NCBI GenBank assembly: GCA_950295325.1 | Contig: OX485807.1 | Location: forward strand, 35,248,440-35,312,439 | Source of the DNA: Polytrichum commune | Lineage: Eukaryota > Streptophyta > Polytrichopsida > Polytrichales > Polytrichaceae | Direction: 5' to 3' | Length of the DNA stretch: 64,000 nt | Part shown: in pieces, positions 21,369 to 32,973 of the stretch | Position numbering within the stretch: position 1 is the stretch's first letter | Layout of the letters: every line of letters starts with the position of its first letter | Notes under the pieces: model-generated | Told to the model about the DNA's origin: nothing | Database searches by the model: none | The model's input: the letters and a program-made list of their open reading frames with translations, nothing else | Position numbers and translations under genes: made by a program

Positions 21369-24143
21369 CTAGTCTGTCCCACTATTTTTTTTCGCGGCCG
21401 TGTCCTTGCTTTTGGCAGCCTCCATGGCTCTCAAAATCTCCGGGGCGGCTGTAACCATTTTGTTGACGGGCCCGGAATATGTGTCGTTCTTCCATATATC
21501 TAGACGCACTCCCGAATTGTACAAAGTGGTATTGTGAGTGGAATACGAGTGAGTTTGCGAGAGGGAATGTCTTGCGCTTCGCCGGAGGGCCAAACAACGA
21601 TCGGACTCAGAAGATGCGGCCTTGAGGGCGTGCCTATCCAAGGAAGACGTTGAGGAGGGCTGCCTGGGCCGGCCACCCATTGAGCGCGGAGCCACTTTCG
21701 AAAGAATGTCATATTACTAGGAGTAAAACAAGAGTAGGAATGGAGTGGGGGAAACAAGGAGGGCGGTTTGGGATGGCTTTCGTAAAGTTACCGGCACGCA
21801 CATGCAAGACAAGGAAAGCAACGGCGGGAAAGGGGTTTAGGGTTTAAAAGGGCACCTTGGCTTTGGGGACGTCCATGCCGGGGACGATGGGCACGAGGGG
21901 GGCGTCGACGGGAGCATCCGGAGCCGATCAAACTATGGCACTGTTGAATAACGGGGGGGAATCAAGGCAGGGAGGGCCGACGACCGCGGAGGAGGTTGCG
22001 GGGGGAGGAACGGAGTCGGCGGGGAAGGTGTTGCACCAGGGGGTTTCCATGCGGAGACGCTGGCTCGGCCCGTGACGAGCGACGCCGTCGTCCCTCGAGG
22101 GTGACAAGTGTCCCAACCGAATGAGCGTTTGTTTCTCCTTGGAGAGGGGAGAGGGTGACAGGGCGTACGTGCGGGCGACAAGTCTAGGGGGCGGGTTGTT
22201 CACAACGCCGTCGTCGATCCCGACGTCCTGGGAGTAATCCACGATCAAGGTTGCGTTCACCGCCGAGAACTGGTAGAGGGATGGCATTTGGAAGTCCGTC
22301 ACATCACGGGAAGGGGAACCAAGGGTCGAGTGGGGACGAGAAGGGCCGTCGAGGACAGGTCCGTCACATAGGGGGGCAGACTATGGGCAACAACAACAAT
22401 AACAACACATCAAAAAATGAAGCAAGCATTAGATATGTGAACCACATGATAACAAACACAAACACGGAGGTATTTCAAATCAATATATTGAATTTCGCGA
22501 GCCGCACGATGCTCTTATATAAATTATTGCGGGGGCTGAGTGCCGCATTGCTGATGGGGTTGGACCTAACAAAATCCGGGATGCCTCCGGGGTGGAGCAC
22601 AAGCCTTCTAAGGTAGGGGGCTAGCCTATCAACCAAAAATGTGTCCTTCCTATCGCTGGTCCACGGGTCGGGGAAGATGACGTTGCCCGGGGGGTTCAAA
22701 ACGCTTTTGGTGGGGTTGTCGCCAATGAGGATGGTGTTCTCCGGAGTCGGCCAATTGCCGTGGGGGACCCCCTCGAGCGGGGGGATGCCTCACCACAATT
22801 TGGACCTGAGGATCTTGAGGAACTGTTGTCCTCTGCCTCGACCGCCAAACTTGGGCACCGGCAGACCCTTCTCGTCGAGCAGCTCGTCGCACGCCTCTTG
22901 GCCGAGGACGAGGCAGGGGCTCGAGAGGTCACGGAATAGGAAGTCGATGATGGGCTCTGTGTTCTCCATGACCATGGAGCTCTGCGCGACGACGTGAGCG
23001 AGGTCAAGCACCTCGCAAAGGAACTCCCGCAAGCCGGGATGGGCGCAAGTGTCGAGCTCGTCATCGTAGTCTGTGAGGATAAACCACCCACCCTTAAGCG
23101 TCCTAGTCCGGGTGAGGGAATGGATATCACATTCATGTTTCCACAACTCCAATTGACCAAACTCATGAGAACCCATTACGTCTTCCATCAATCATTGCAC
23201 ACCAATCCATTCCACGATAATATTACAAGCGTTGACAAACGCTCTTCTCTATTATCCCAATCATAACAACCCTTATTACTACCCCAATATCATTCACACC
23301 CAAATTCAACCGCTAATTCTACCCTCCATTACTTATTATTTTCCTAGCTCCCTAACGAACTAATTATTAAGCTAATATTAAGTGCCCACCTAATTAACTA
23401 TCCATGACTAAATCCAATGTGGCACCACGGCACCCCAATGTAAGGCCGGCAGCTGCCCCTTAAACCAGTTGCCTTCGAATTCAGTCCTAATGTCTCGGAG
23501 CCTCCTAAACCAGCTGCCTATTCAAATCTATTTAACCACACTAATCCCTACTTGACCTCACTAATTCCCACAATGTCCTATTACTAATCTTCCTACCTAA
23601 TCACCATAAATCCCCTAATAACCCCCTCCTAATTCACACATTTTCCTAACTCTAAGAGCCCAAAATCCTAGAGGGGAGGGGAAGAGAAAGAGAGAAGAAG
23701 AAGAATGAAGAGAGGAGAGGAGGAGGAGGAGAGGGCACCCAAGACCACAAGCCCCTTAGCCTTCTCCTACTTAGTAGGACCTTATCCTATCCACTAAATC
23801 CTCACCCTCTAAACCAACAAGAGCATGTTCTAATTCAAACATTTAAATCCAAGGACCTTCCTCTTGCTTCATCAACCACTACTCACTTAACCACAACACT
23901 CCCTAATATCACTAAGCTTCTACTTAACCACACAAAATAGGCTTAAAGCCTAAAACATAAACCACACCAAGCCTCACTTTTTTTATACTTTTGATCGTTT
24001 CAATAACACTCCAAATGCAATTCTAAATAAATTCTAAACATAAAACCAATATGAGCACTCATTTTGGGCTCATATAGTCCCTCTCGTCGAGATGACAGAA
24101 GGGACGCGTGGGAACCTTGGGGATGTGTTTCGTGTGACACAAC
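21369..24143 (-). pseudogene. FCP1/NIF-like (HAD-fold) phosphatase pseudogene, split by solo LTR D
   Basis: Minus strand. One exon runs from about 24143 to 24075 and continues at 23071 down to about 22490 once the LTR is skipped; the frame stays open over that join. It reads HPGLREFLCEV, then NTILIGDNPTKSVLNPPGN (22715-22738 for NTILIGDN), then DTFLVDRLAPYLRRL, which matches the C-terminal half of NLI-interacting-factor/FCP1 phosphatase domains, where (D/N)TLLIDDSP and a LxxYLxxL end are typical. The second Asp of IDD is Gly here. The DxDxT nucleophile motif is not visible. A TGA lies at 22790-22792. Further probable exons follow at about 22380-21930 (acceptor CCATAG) and 21695-21369, with no recognised domain. 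A very weak acidic frame at 24840-25190 might be an upstream exon. Likely dead. Confidence 0.6.
23072..24074 (-). mobile_element. Solo LTR D, target duplication TAGTC, inside an exon
   Basis: 1003-bp minus-strand copy with exact TAGTC duplications (23067-23071, 24075-24079). Sense start TATGAGCCC, end CCTCACA. It is the shortest full copy. Removing it with one duplication reconnects the FCP1-like frame, which independently confirms both ends. Confidence 0.93.
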
Positions 24144-25365
24144 ACCCTATTGAGGTCAAAAACTAGGAACGGTTAGTCTCGGGTTTCAAGTCCACTAGCC
24201 GAGGGGTTGCGATCTATCTCTAGGGGGTCCTGTGATTAACAATTTGATTAGTTTAATGCTAGGATCCAGTAAATAAGCTTGTGTGAAACATGAAGACGAT
24301 GCAATATGTAAAAAGACGAGGAGCGAGAACAAGAGTGCAAGGGAAATGTGCTAAGGGGTACACTTGCAAACATGCAGTCATGAATGAAGGCTGCAGGTGG
24401 CAGTGCGCATCTTTACGAGCGGTCGTTCGTGAAGGAGGTGGACACGGGGTCGCACCCTTTTACGAACGAGCGTTTGTGAATGTGGTGGGTATGTAGGAGT
24501 GAATAGACGCGCATGAACATACACATTAAAAGAGATGGGAGACGATACAAAGTTTGGGTGATCCGATGCAGAGATCATGTGCTTATATATGAATTAGATC
24601 AATAATTATGTACAAATTGTCTCAGGTGATAATCTATCATACGGGTTCCTAAGGCAACATGATGTTGTGTCCTACAAAATTGATCGGCCTAAGGGAGCAT
24701 GCAGAAAAGGGCCCTCGCAGGCCTCGGGATGCTGATGGAGAGAATGCGCCAAGACAACATCGCGGGGGTTAGTGATGTTACGAACGTGCGTTCGTGAATG
24801 CATGTGGTATTCTCAGAGATGAGTTACCTCGTCATCGGGGGGAGGGGCACCGACGCTGGACCCAGCAGCAGCTCCGTCCTCAGCTCCGTCTCCATGACGT
24901 CATCGGCACGCTCCGCCTGAGACGCATGGGTCTGCTAGATGCGCTCCGCGTCGTTGTCTTCGCCGCCCAAGTCGAGTGTCTCCATGCGGACATCCTCCAT
25001 CCACGCGGAGGCCTGCTGGTCCTGTGTAGGGTCCTCTTCGACGTCCATCCTTTGGACACTTGCCGCGTCAATGGGGCTCCCCTACGTGTCCTCCACAATG
25101 ACCACGTCAATGTGTTGCACAGTATCATCGCCCTACCTATCTACTACCTTGGGGACGACGGTGAAAGAGGCCGTGTCTGTGTCTAAGGGTGGTCCTACCC
25201 TTGAAGGGGGTGGGGTGAGGACTGCCGGACTTGAAGATTCACAAACGTGCATTCGTAAACCCTCATCCTCTCTGATGGCCGCCGAGATCGCATTGTGGAA
25301 GTGGCAGTGGTTGCCGGCACTTCAGGGGGCGGAGGAGTGCCCACCGGCGTTGGGTGGGGTCCAAA
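24144..25365. other. Probable intron and upstream part of the FCP1-like pseudogene
   Basis: Four copies of an imperfect palindrome ACGAACG-nn-CGTTCGT followed by GAA lie at about 24416, 24463, 24780 and 25240. A GC-rich stretch at 24840-25380 reads as an acidic/Pro-rich frame on the minus strand with at least two stops; whether it was coding is uncertain. Confidence 0.35.
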
Positions 25366-25610
25366 CTCAATAGTCAACATCATTTAGGAATCTTAAATGT
25401 TCACATTTTGAGCACGGGAACCTTGACTTTGACAATGAATAAGATACACATACGAGCTCCAAAAATTATGAGGAAAACTCATACGCCTTCAATTGAGATT
25501 TGTTAACCATCGTATGCTAACCCCGTGTTTCATATCCTAGGAGAAGTAGGCTAGTTGAAAAATGTAACCATTTGCGACCCATTTACCTTCAGTTCATAAT
25601 TTAACAATCA
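25366..25610 (+). repeat. Dispersed repeat R1, copy
   Basis: Shares CTCAATAGTCAACAT, GAATAAGATACACATACGAG and GTTTCATATCCTAGGAGAAG with 29905-30240 and 35640-36040. Non-coding; class unknown. Confidence 0.65.
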
Positions 25611-25650
25611 ACTCCTTCCTTGAAGTGGGAGCAACCCAACCCCTTCGCCA

Positions 25651-25873
25651 ATGATCGGGGAGATTTTTGGGCATAATCAGTTGAGATCCTAGTGTTTACA
25701 AGTCCAACTGGTTACATGTTAACATCCTTCGGTTTTCCTTTATTAAATTGGGGTAAATTCTATAGATTCCTCTAAAATGATTGGTAATTTTCATGCAGTC
25801 TTGAACTTCAGCCGGTTATTTCTCAAAGTCAACAGGTTTATTTGTAACTTACTACCGGTTCTCCCCGATCATA
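25651..25873 (+). mobile_element. Small MITE with ATGATCGGGGAGA terminal inverted repeats
   Basis: 223 bp. The left end ATGATCGGGGAGA is the reverse complement of the right end TCTCCCCGATCAT. A diverged inverted copy lies at 47508-47692. No ORF. Confidence 0.75.
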
Positions 25874-25994
25874 GCCCTTCACCCCGGAGCTTGGGAGTTG
25901 TTGGCCACCTTTGGGGGCCCACAACACCGGAATTTGCCCCCTGCCCGGACCGGCTCCTTGAAGACCGTATGGTTGGGTCAAAGTTGCTTACTTA

Positions 25995-26568
25995 GGGCCG
26001 GTTTAAACCATGGACCATGAAGTCGGACCATGGAAGATGGCCCTTTTCCATGGTCCGACTTGATGGTCCAACTTCCATGGTCTGATTCTTTAAAAAGTCC
26101 ACTTACAAAGACTTTGGACTCCTCACTAGGTGTAAACCAAATGTGGACTAAGAGGAATGACCATCCACCAAAAAGTGAATGTGTTGATTTTTCTCAATAT
26201 ATATCCAAGAAAGGCAATTTTGGAAAAAAATAAAATAAAATAAATTTCGACCATTCTCTTGTCTTTATCTTCTCTATCCCATAAAAAAATTCATTAAAAT
26301 TTTATTATAACATCATTTCTCTACCATGGACCCCTACCTTTTTCTACCAGAGCACCTCTTTTGCCTCTCCCACCCCAAAACTTGTTGGACCATGTTAATG
26401 AATAATGTTGACCTTAAAATATGTCTTTTGGGGACCTAGAACTTCATGGTCACTTTGACATTTTTTCCTTGATGTAAACTGAAGTCATCCTGGAACGAGT
26501 TCAACAACCAATCACAAATTTTACAGGGCCTTGGGACCCACTTCATGGTCCATGGTGGAAACAACCCC
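25995..26568 (+). mobile_element. MITE, PIF/Harbinger-like, complete, TTA duplication
   Basis: 574 bp. Terminal repeats GGGCCGGTTTAAACCATGG and (reverse complement) GGGGTTGTTTCCACCATGG, continuing for about 30 bases through GACCATGAAGT. It is flanked by TTA on both sides, the target length of PIF/Harbinger. Subterminal CCATGGTCCGACTT motifs repeat as an internal palindrome. Non-coding. Confidence 0.8.
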
Positions 26569-26571
26569 TTA

Positions 26572-28164
26572 GGGTGGATGGTGGGCAAATAATGTAATGT
26601 AGAATTTCCTTTTTGAGGTCTTATGATGTTTTCCTAATATATACATGAGATGGTGAGAAGCTTGAAATACTTCAAATTAAAGTACAGGGGGCTATAACAA
26701 ACACACCCAGCAGTTTGCACCCTTTCATGAATGACAAAAGCATGAGAGTCTTGACCCCTTGCTAGCATGTGAATGACGATCTTGGAAGAAAAAACTCTCA
26801 AGATTGAAACCAAGGACTGTATGGATTTCTAGCAAATTCCTACTTAAGTCTTGAGGTATCACACCTATAGTTGTATCACGGAAGACCGTGATCATCAATA
26901 GGCTAACGGGCTCTCAGGCATGCATGTACCTGGCTACATGCATTATTATTTTATTTTAAAATTTTATTTATTCTTGAATATTTAATTAATTTGTAGGACC
27001 TCTCATATTGCAGTGGCTAGGGAAAGGTCACTGTGATGGAACATGGTGGGTATCATTAGGATAACAAAATTCTATTTCGTGTCAAAATTTGACATATATT
27101 ATTCAGACTGAATGTGGGGAATGTTCCATGGAACACTGTCAATCCCACATAACATTGTTATGGATCTGAATAATGTTATGAAATCATATACTCATTTGGA
27201 TCTAATAGGTGTTGATGTGGATTTTTCAAACTTCAAACTACAACCTCACTTCAATGACACACCTACAACATGTCCGTTAAAGGTGGGCAAGGCATTTATA
27301 TTCATACAAAGATCTACACTAAATTTGGAGTTTAGTGTGTCACCAATTCTATTTGTCTTGCTCAATAGTAATCGTAAACCGCCCATGCAGTACTACCAAC
27401 ACTAAATGTAAACCTAACATGATTCGTCATTCCTTGCAAAAAAAAAAAACTTTAGGCATTATAGATTGGAATCGTTAAATCGACCATGTAAGTTGGTTAA
27501 AATGACCATAGAGATGCGCCGCGTGGTCACATGACTTGTCGAACTTTGATTTTTCATCGTTCACATGAAGAGAAGCAAGGTATTGTCGTGCTTCCTCTTT
27601 CTTTACATTTCAACTTACAATTAGAATTGGGTCAAAATTTGACAGGTCATGTGACCGCGGACACATCTTTATGGTCGTGTAATCATGTGAGTGGCCGATT
27701 TAGCAATCTCATACACATTTACAATGTTGCAAATAGTATCACTTACTAAGTGATTTTTCATCGGAATTTCAATAATTCATGATAACATTTCATTACAAAA
27801 ATATTAGGATGCAAGATAAACCAAACTTTGTTTCAGTAATTGGCATGTGGATGAACTAGCAGTAAGTTGAAATGACAATACTAGTAAACTTATTCATAAG
27901 AAGTGTCAAAAAATGCTTTTACCAAGGTGACAGAGAATACCATATAACATCAAATTCATAATTTAGTGTAGTAAACTTGAGCACCATTGGGTCATTCATA
28001 GCAGAAAATGAGCCCGACTTAGTCCATTACTTGTTGGTCCCACACTTGCTAACCATGGAACTCAGTCTCGCAAATGCCATGACTAAGTCCACACTTGGGA
28101 CTTAGTCTTGGAAGTTGAGGCCATTGAAGCATGAGCTCTAGACAAGCTATAATGTAGATGGGTC
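26572..28164. other. Non-coding region
   Basis: AT-rich. Small frames at 27112-27405 and 27531-27749 show no family. No terminal repeats found. Confidence 0.4.
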
Positions 28165-28360
28165 TTAAGTGGCTTGTTTTCTTAATCGGACCTTTAGATT
28201 TGATTGGTATGTGGTTCGGTGAGGATCAAAGAGCAAACGTTATAAAGACACATGTTTGAAAGAGATTGGATTACGTCTTCAAATATTAATAACTACACTA
28301 CACTCAATAATGAACACGATTGGGGAGCTTGTTGTATGTATCCAATTAAGAAATCAACAA
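28165..28360 (+). repeat. Dispersed repeat R1, copy
   Basis: TTCTTAATCGGACC, TTGATTGGTATGTGGTT, GATCAAAGAGCAAAC and GAAAGAGATTGGATTACGTC align with 35655-35835 and, reverse-complemented, with 32010-32190. Confidence 0.65.
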
Positions 28361-28639
28361 ACACGCCATTCTGATAAGCATAACTAAATAAGGGGAGGTT
28401 TGATTTCTAAATTTGGTTTTTGTAGATATTGCATCACCAATGTGCTAATGCCACACAAGTTTTGTCGTGTAAATCTAATTGGTAGAAGGTGGAGGACATG
28501 AACCAAATTACACCCACATACCTCACAATATTATACTCCTTCTCCTTAGTGTGCGTACTCACATAATGTGCCATCTAATTAGGGTGGGTTGGTCTACTTT
28601 GATTGAAGATGTTTAGTAAAATAAGTGGCCTCTTAAAAG

Positions 28640-29532
28640 ACTTGTTGTCTGCATGTGTTCTTTGGTCCAACTTCAATGGTATGATTTCTTAAAAAATCAA
28701 TTCATAAAGCCTTTAGGCCCCTCACTAGGTGTAAACCAAATGTGGACCAAGAGGAATGACCATGCACCAAAAGTGAATGTGTTGATTTTTGTAACATATG
28801 CCCAAAAGGGTAGTTTTGAAAAAAATTCAAGTTTGATCATTCTCTTGTCTTCTCTTGGGCTTCACTTGTCTTCACTTGTTAAATGTGTTGAAGATGTGGC
28901 TTGCAAATCCTCTCAAAACAATTTTTACAATAAAAATTGAGCGATTTAATTTGTACATGTTCAATGTAATTTACATGTGACATGTACCTTGTGTTTTACA
29001 TTGAGCATTCTTTGCAACCCGCTTCACCATGTGTACTCGAATTCTTGAGTTCTAGATGTCCCAAGTTGTTTGGTGGGAGCCAATTTAAGGGTAGGGTAGG
29101 GAAGAAATGGTATGTCTCATGGGCTATGATATGATCAAGGCACATAGAGGGCAAACTTGTCTCTCAAGATTCATTACAACACATAGATGTTGAAAGTGTG
29201 CCTTGTGAGCCTTACCTAGTGGGAAGAATTGTAAATAAATCCCCGACAAGAAAATTCATTAAAAATTCATTGTAATAGCATTTCTCTGCCATGGGCCTCT
29301 GCCATTTTCTACCAAACCACCTCTTTTGCCTCTTTCACCGCAAAACCCGTTGTACCACGTCAATGGATTATGTAGGCCTTAAAATATGTCTTTTGGGGAC
29401 CTCAACCTCCATGATCACTTTGACATTTTTTTCTTGGTGTAAACCGAAGTGGTCCTCGGACGAGTTCAACAACCAATCAATACTCTTACATGGCCTTGGG
29501 ACGACTTCACGGTCCATGGTGTAAACAACCCC
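28640..29532 (+). mobile_element. MITE, PIF/Harbinger-like, copy with internal insertion
   Basis: 28655-28880 and 29245-29532 align with the two halves of the element at 25995-26568. About 365 bp of unrelated sequence between them is absent from that copy. The left terminus is lost; the right end is GGTCCATGGTGTAAACAACCCC followed by TAA. Confidence 0.65.
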
Positions 29533-29904
29533 TAAGTAATGTATTCTCCTTGTGCATTGGCCGAAAATGCCAAATTGGATTTGATGTGCAAATAAGTTTT
29601 TTGGTTGGACTGGGGGGTGGGGCGTGGGAGATAGATTGTATGTTGTTGTGGAGTGGGCCACACTAGATGGTTGATGCTGGTTTGCAACATTTCGAGGAGG
29701 CGATTGCTGGCAAACTGGAAGGTGGTGGCAAGAGAAGTTGTAAATTTCTTTGTGGGACAAAAGGAGCTCCCTTTACATTTTCTCTTTTAGATTGCGGTGC
29801 TAGAGTTGGACTATGATTGTGGATTTGCCGAATAAAGCTTTCTTATTGAGGGCATTGTTTTTTCTGGTACATGTTGTAAGCTCCTGCTAATCTAATAGAA
29901 ATCC

Positions 29905-30240
29905 CAATAAACCAAAGTATCATAAGACATATGTTTTTAAAGAGCTTGCATTACGTGTTCAAAATATGATAATTATTTTAAACTCAAAATACTAGTCAAC
30001 ATTTATTGAGGGACCTCAATGAACGTTTAAGATCCACAAAAATCTTTGCTTTGATAATGACTAAAATATTCATATGAGCTCTGAAAATGACTAGAAAAAG
30101 TGGTTACGGCATCGATTTGGATATGTGAACCATCTCGTACTTATCTCATGTTTCATATCCAAGGAGAAGTGGCCTGGTAGGGAAAAAGTCACCATTTAAG
30201 ACCCAGTCACCTTAAGTAGGTGAACTGACATCATTAAACC
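29905..30240 (+). repeat. Dispersed repeat R1, copy
   Basis: Aligns with 25366-25610 and 35640-36040 (CATATGAGCTCTGAAAATG, GTTTCATATCCAAGGAGAAG, AAGACCCAGTCACCTTAAG). Confidence 0.65.
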
Positions 30241-32009
30241 CAAATTTTTAAAAGGTAGGGCACCTGGGTTTCGCTTAACCAGCCACTCAGTGACACTTCC
30301 TTCTCTGATACTGTCGGTTTCTCATAGAAAGCTATGGTGGATGTACCAATCTTGCTCCTTTTAGCTAATCTATGCAAGAACTTGAGCTATGGAGGAGTTC
30401 CAGTTTTGGATTCAAGAAACTTGCCAGAATTGCTGACGAATTTTGACGAACTCAGCCCAGAATTCGGTCGGAAGCTGCACAACAATGAGGATTGATAATA
30501 ATCCTGGTTGCAGATTGCCTTGAGCTTTCAATCAGCTTGACTTTGCAAATTGACAAGTTTGGGCATGTCGAGGTACTTCCCAATCCTCAGCTTCTGCCAT
30601 GTAGCATCATGTGTTGTTTTTCATGTTTATTTTTTGTGCCTTGCCGCTGTCTCTCTAGGATTTCAGCAAATCTCTTGGTGAGTGTTGATGAGGAGGATGC
30701 TGTAGGAAGACGCCATAGCCAGCTGAAAAAGGATTTTGGCTGCAGGTGTTGTTTTCCACGTTTAATGGGACCTCTACGTCATTTCTGATACAAACTTCAG
30801 GGTTGCTGCTGTAAGGTATGTATGTGGCCCTATTGTGGGCATTTCCAACTCAGTTCGGAAATCGCTTCATCCAGTTTGCAATTGCAATGAATCACGAAAT
30901 TTGTCTTTTCAAGTTTCAGAATTGCAGGAGAGATGCAAAAGTTACTAGAGCCCAAAGTGAAGATTCTCTTACTCTTTGAAATGATCACATAGGCTCTCCC
31001 ATTTGAGATGTTCACTGTTAGACCTACTCCACATACATGTTTGGCTGGAGGTTCGTCTGGGCGACTGTCTTAGCCAGTTAGCAATTGAAAATCACGAAGA
31101 TTGCGATTTCAAGTTTCACAATCGGAGTAGAGATGCAAAAGTTACAAGAGTCCAAACTAGAGATTCTCTTGCTCTTCAAATGATCACATAGACCCTCCCA
31201 ATTGTGATGATGTTCACTATTGAACCTAGAATGCTGTCCATATTTTGAACATGTAGTCCATTCTCATCCTAAGACATGTATGTCTATTTGGTTTCGGTGT
31301 GCAGTCGTTCTACAAGCCTTGCCATATGCTACTCCAATATAGGCATCCCATTAAGAAAAATGACCACTTAAGTCCCACAGACCTTAATTTTATTGACAGT
31401 CTCCATACCTTAATTCAGGTCACGTGAATGCTCGACAGCAACCTCAATTCCTCTCACCATAACCTAAAAGGCATATGAGATTCTGCTGAGGCTTGTATGG
31501 AAATTACGCTTCATCTTCAAGGTGAAGTTGTATTCTTGACAGATACAGGCCCATGTTGATGTCCATCTTTGGGTCAGATCCGGAATTGGCTCATCCGTTT
31601 AGCAATTGCATTGAATCATGTAGATCGGCATGTCGAGTTTCCGGAATGGAGTTGAGATGCAAAAGTTATAGGAAGGGATCACATAGACCCTTCCAATTGT
31701 GTGCACCACTGAACATAGAATGTGCTACAAAATTAAGTTGTCATATACCACTCAAATATAGGTGTCCAATTTAGAAGAGTACTCCCTTAAGGCCCACATC
31801 CTTTTAGGTATGGTTGAAAAGGGAAGCGCAGATTTCAGTGTGCTCAAATCAACCCTGAAATGCTGATAAAGTGTTGGGACAGAAGCTCAAGGACATTGAG
31901 CATCAACACACAATGAAGCATGAGCAAAAATCAGATTGAAAATTAGACCTCTCCTGATTTAGTTATGGTCATTGGAAGGGCATGTTTGTTGATTCCTTTA
32001 TTGAATACA
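30241..32009. repeat. Three degenerate copies of a roughly 180-bp unit
   Basis: 30850-31025, 31070-31235 and 31565-31735 share GCAATTG...AATCA, AGAGATGCAAAAGTTA and GATCACATAGACCCTCCCAATTG. The unit ends beside R1-like sequence (ACTATTGAACCTAGAATG; TCCAATATAGGCATCCCATT). No gene recognised. Confidence 0.55.
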
Positions 32010-32190
32010 TAGGTCCTTCAAATTGCGTTCACTATTGAGCGTGGAGTAGTTACTAAATTTAAAGACATAACCCAATCTCTTTCAAGTGTGTGTCTTTATG
32101 ATGTTTGTTTCTTTGATCCTCACCTAACCACACACCAATCAAGTATAGGTTTCTGATTAAGAAAAGTGACCAAATAAGACCCGCATAGCT
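32010..32190 (-). repeat. Dispersed repeat R1, inverted copy
   Basis: The reverse complement aligns closely with 28165-28350 (CTTAATCAGAAACC, TTGATTGGTGTGTGGTTAGG, GAGGATCAAAGAAACAAAC). Confidence 0.65.
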
Positions 32191-32689
32191 TAGTACACAT
32201 GCTATACAACGATTTGCTCGAGCCTTCAAGTTTCATGGCTTAAGATGTTGTGAAATTGGCTTCTTCCATTCATACGGTTGTGGATGCCCCCTGGTCAACC
32301 ATTTGGCTATTGCCGCATATACGATAAATGTGATGTTTTCTATTTCATTCTAGTTCTAGGTTGCTTTGAGCTGTTATGTAACACTATTAGCTTTAGATGA
32401 ACTGTGTTTCTTTATTCTTATTTTGTGGTTTGGTGCTTACTGTAATGTCTTAGTAAGTGTCTTCTGAGCCTCAATACTTCCAAGGATATCATCCTCTGGT
32501 CCGTGCTAACGTTCTGACATCTTATCCGAAATAGTCACAGACAAGAATTGGGTTTTCTTGATAGCTCAAGAATATTTATTTGAAGTTGGATAGGCAGCTA
32601 TAAATTCGACTGCAAACCTGAACATGATAAACATTTTCAACTGTAACCATGAGAAAGGCTTACAATTTCCTTCCTACATTAGAGTTATT

Positions 32690-32973
32690 CTTTAAGTCAA
32701 CTAGAGTTTTGGTTGGGAGTTGGTTGATTTGCATACCATACTTTCCATGTTTGGTAAGTTTTCTGTGCATGCTTGAAGCGGGTGTGGAGGTTTGAACAAA
32801 GAATTTTCTATATCGGTTGAGGGAGGGCCAAACTCATTTTGACATGCCAAGAGGTGCTAATATGAGTTTAAACCTTGGCACCCACTCCAAGCGTGCACCA
32901 AAAACTTATTGAACATGGAAAGTATGGCATGCAAAACAACCAACTCCCGACCAAAACTCCAGTTGAAATAAAG
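32690..32973. repeat. Fold-back element, about 110-bp arms
   Basis: The left arm (32690-32806) and right arm (32866-32973) are reverse complements with scattered mismatches: GAGTTTTGGTTGGGAGTTGG pairs with CCAACTCCCGACCAAAACTC, and CCATACTTTCCATGTT pairs with AACATGGAAAGTATGG. The loop is about 60 bp. It could be a fold-back MITE or a hairpin-RNA source. Confidence 0.85.

Noticed and set aside
24794-25186. 130-codon plus-strand frame in the GC-rich region
   Set aside because: Antisense to a weak acidic frame of the FCP1-like locus; neither strand shows a domain.
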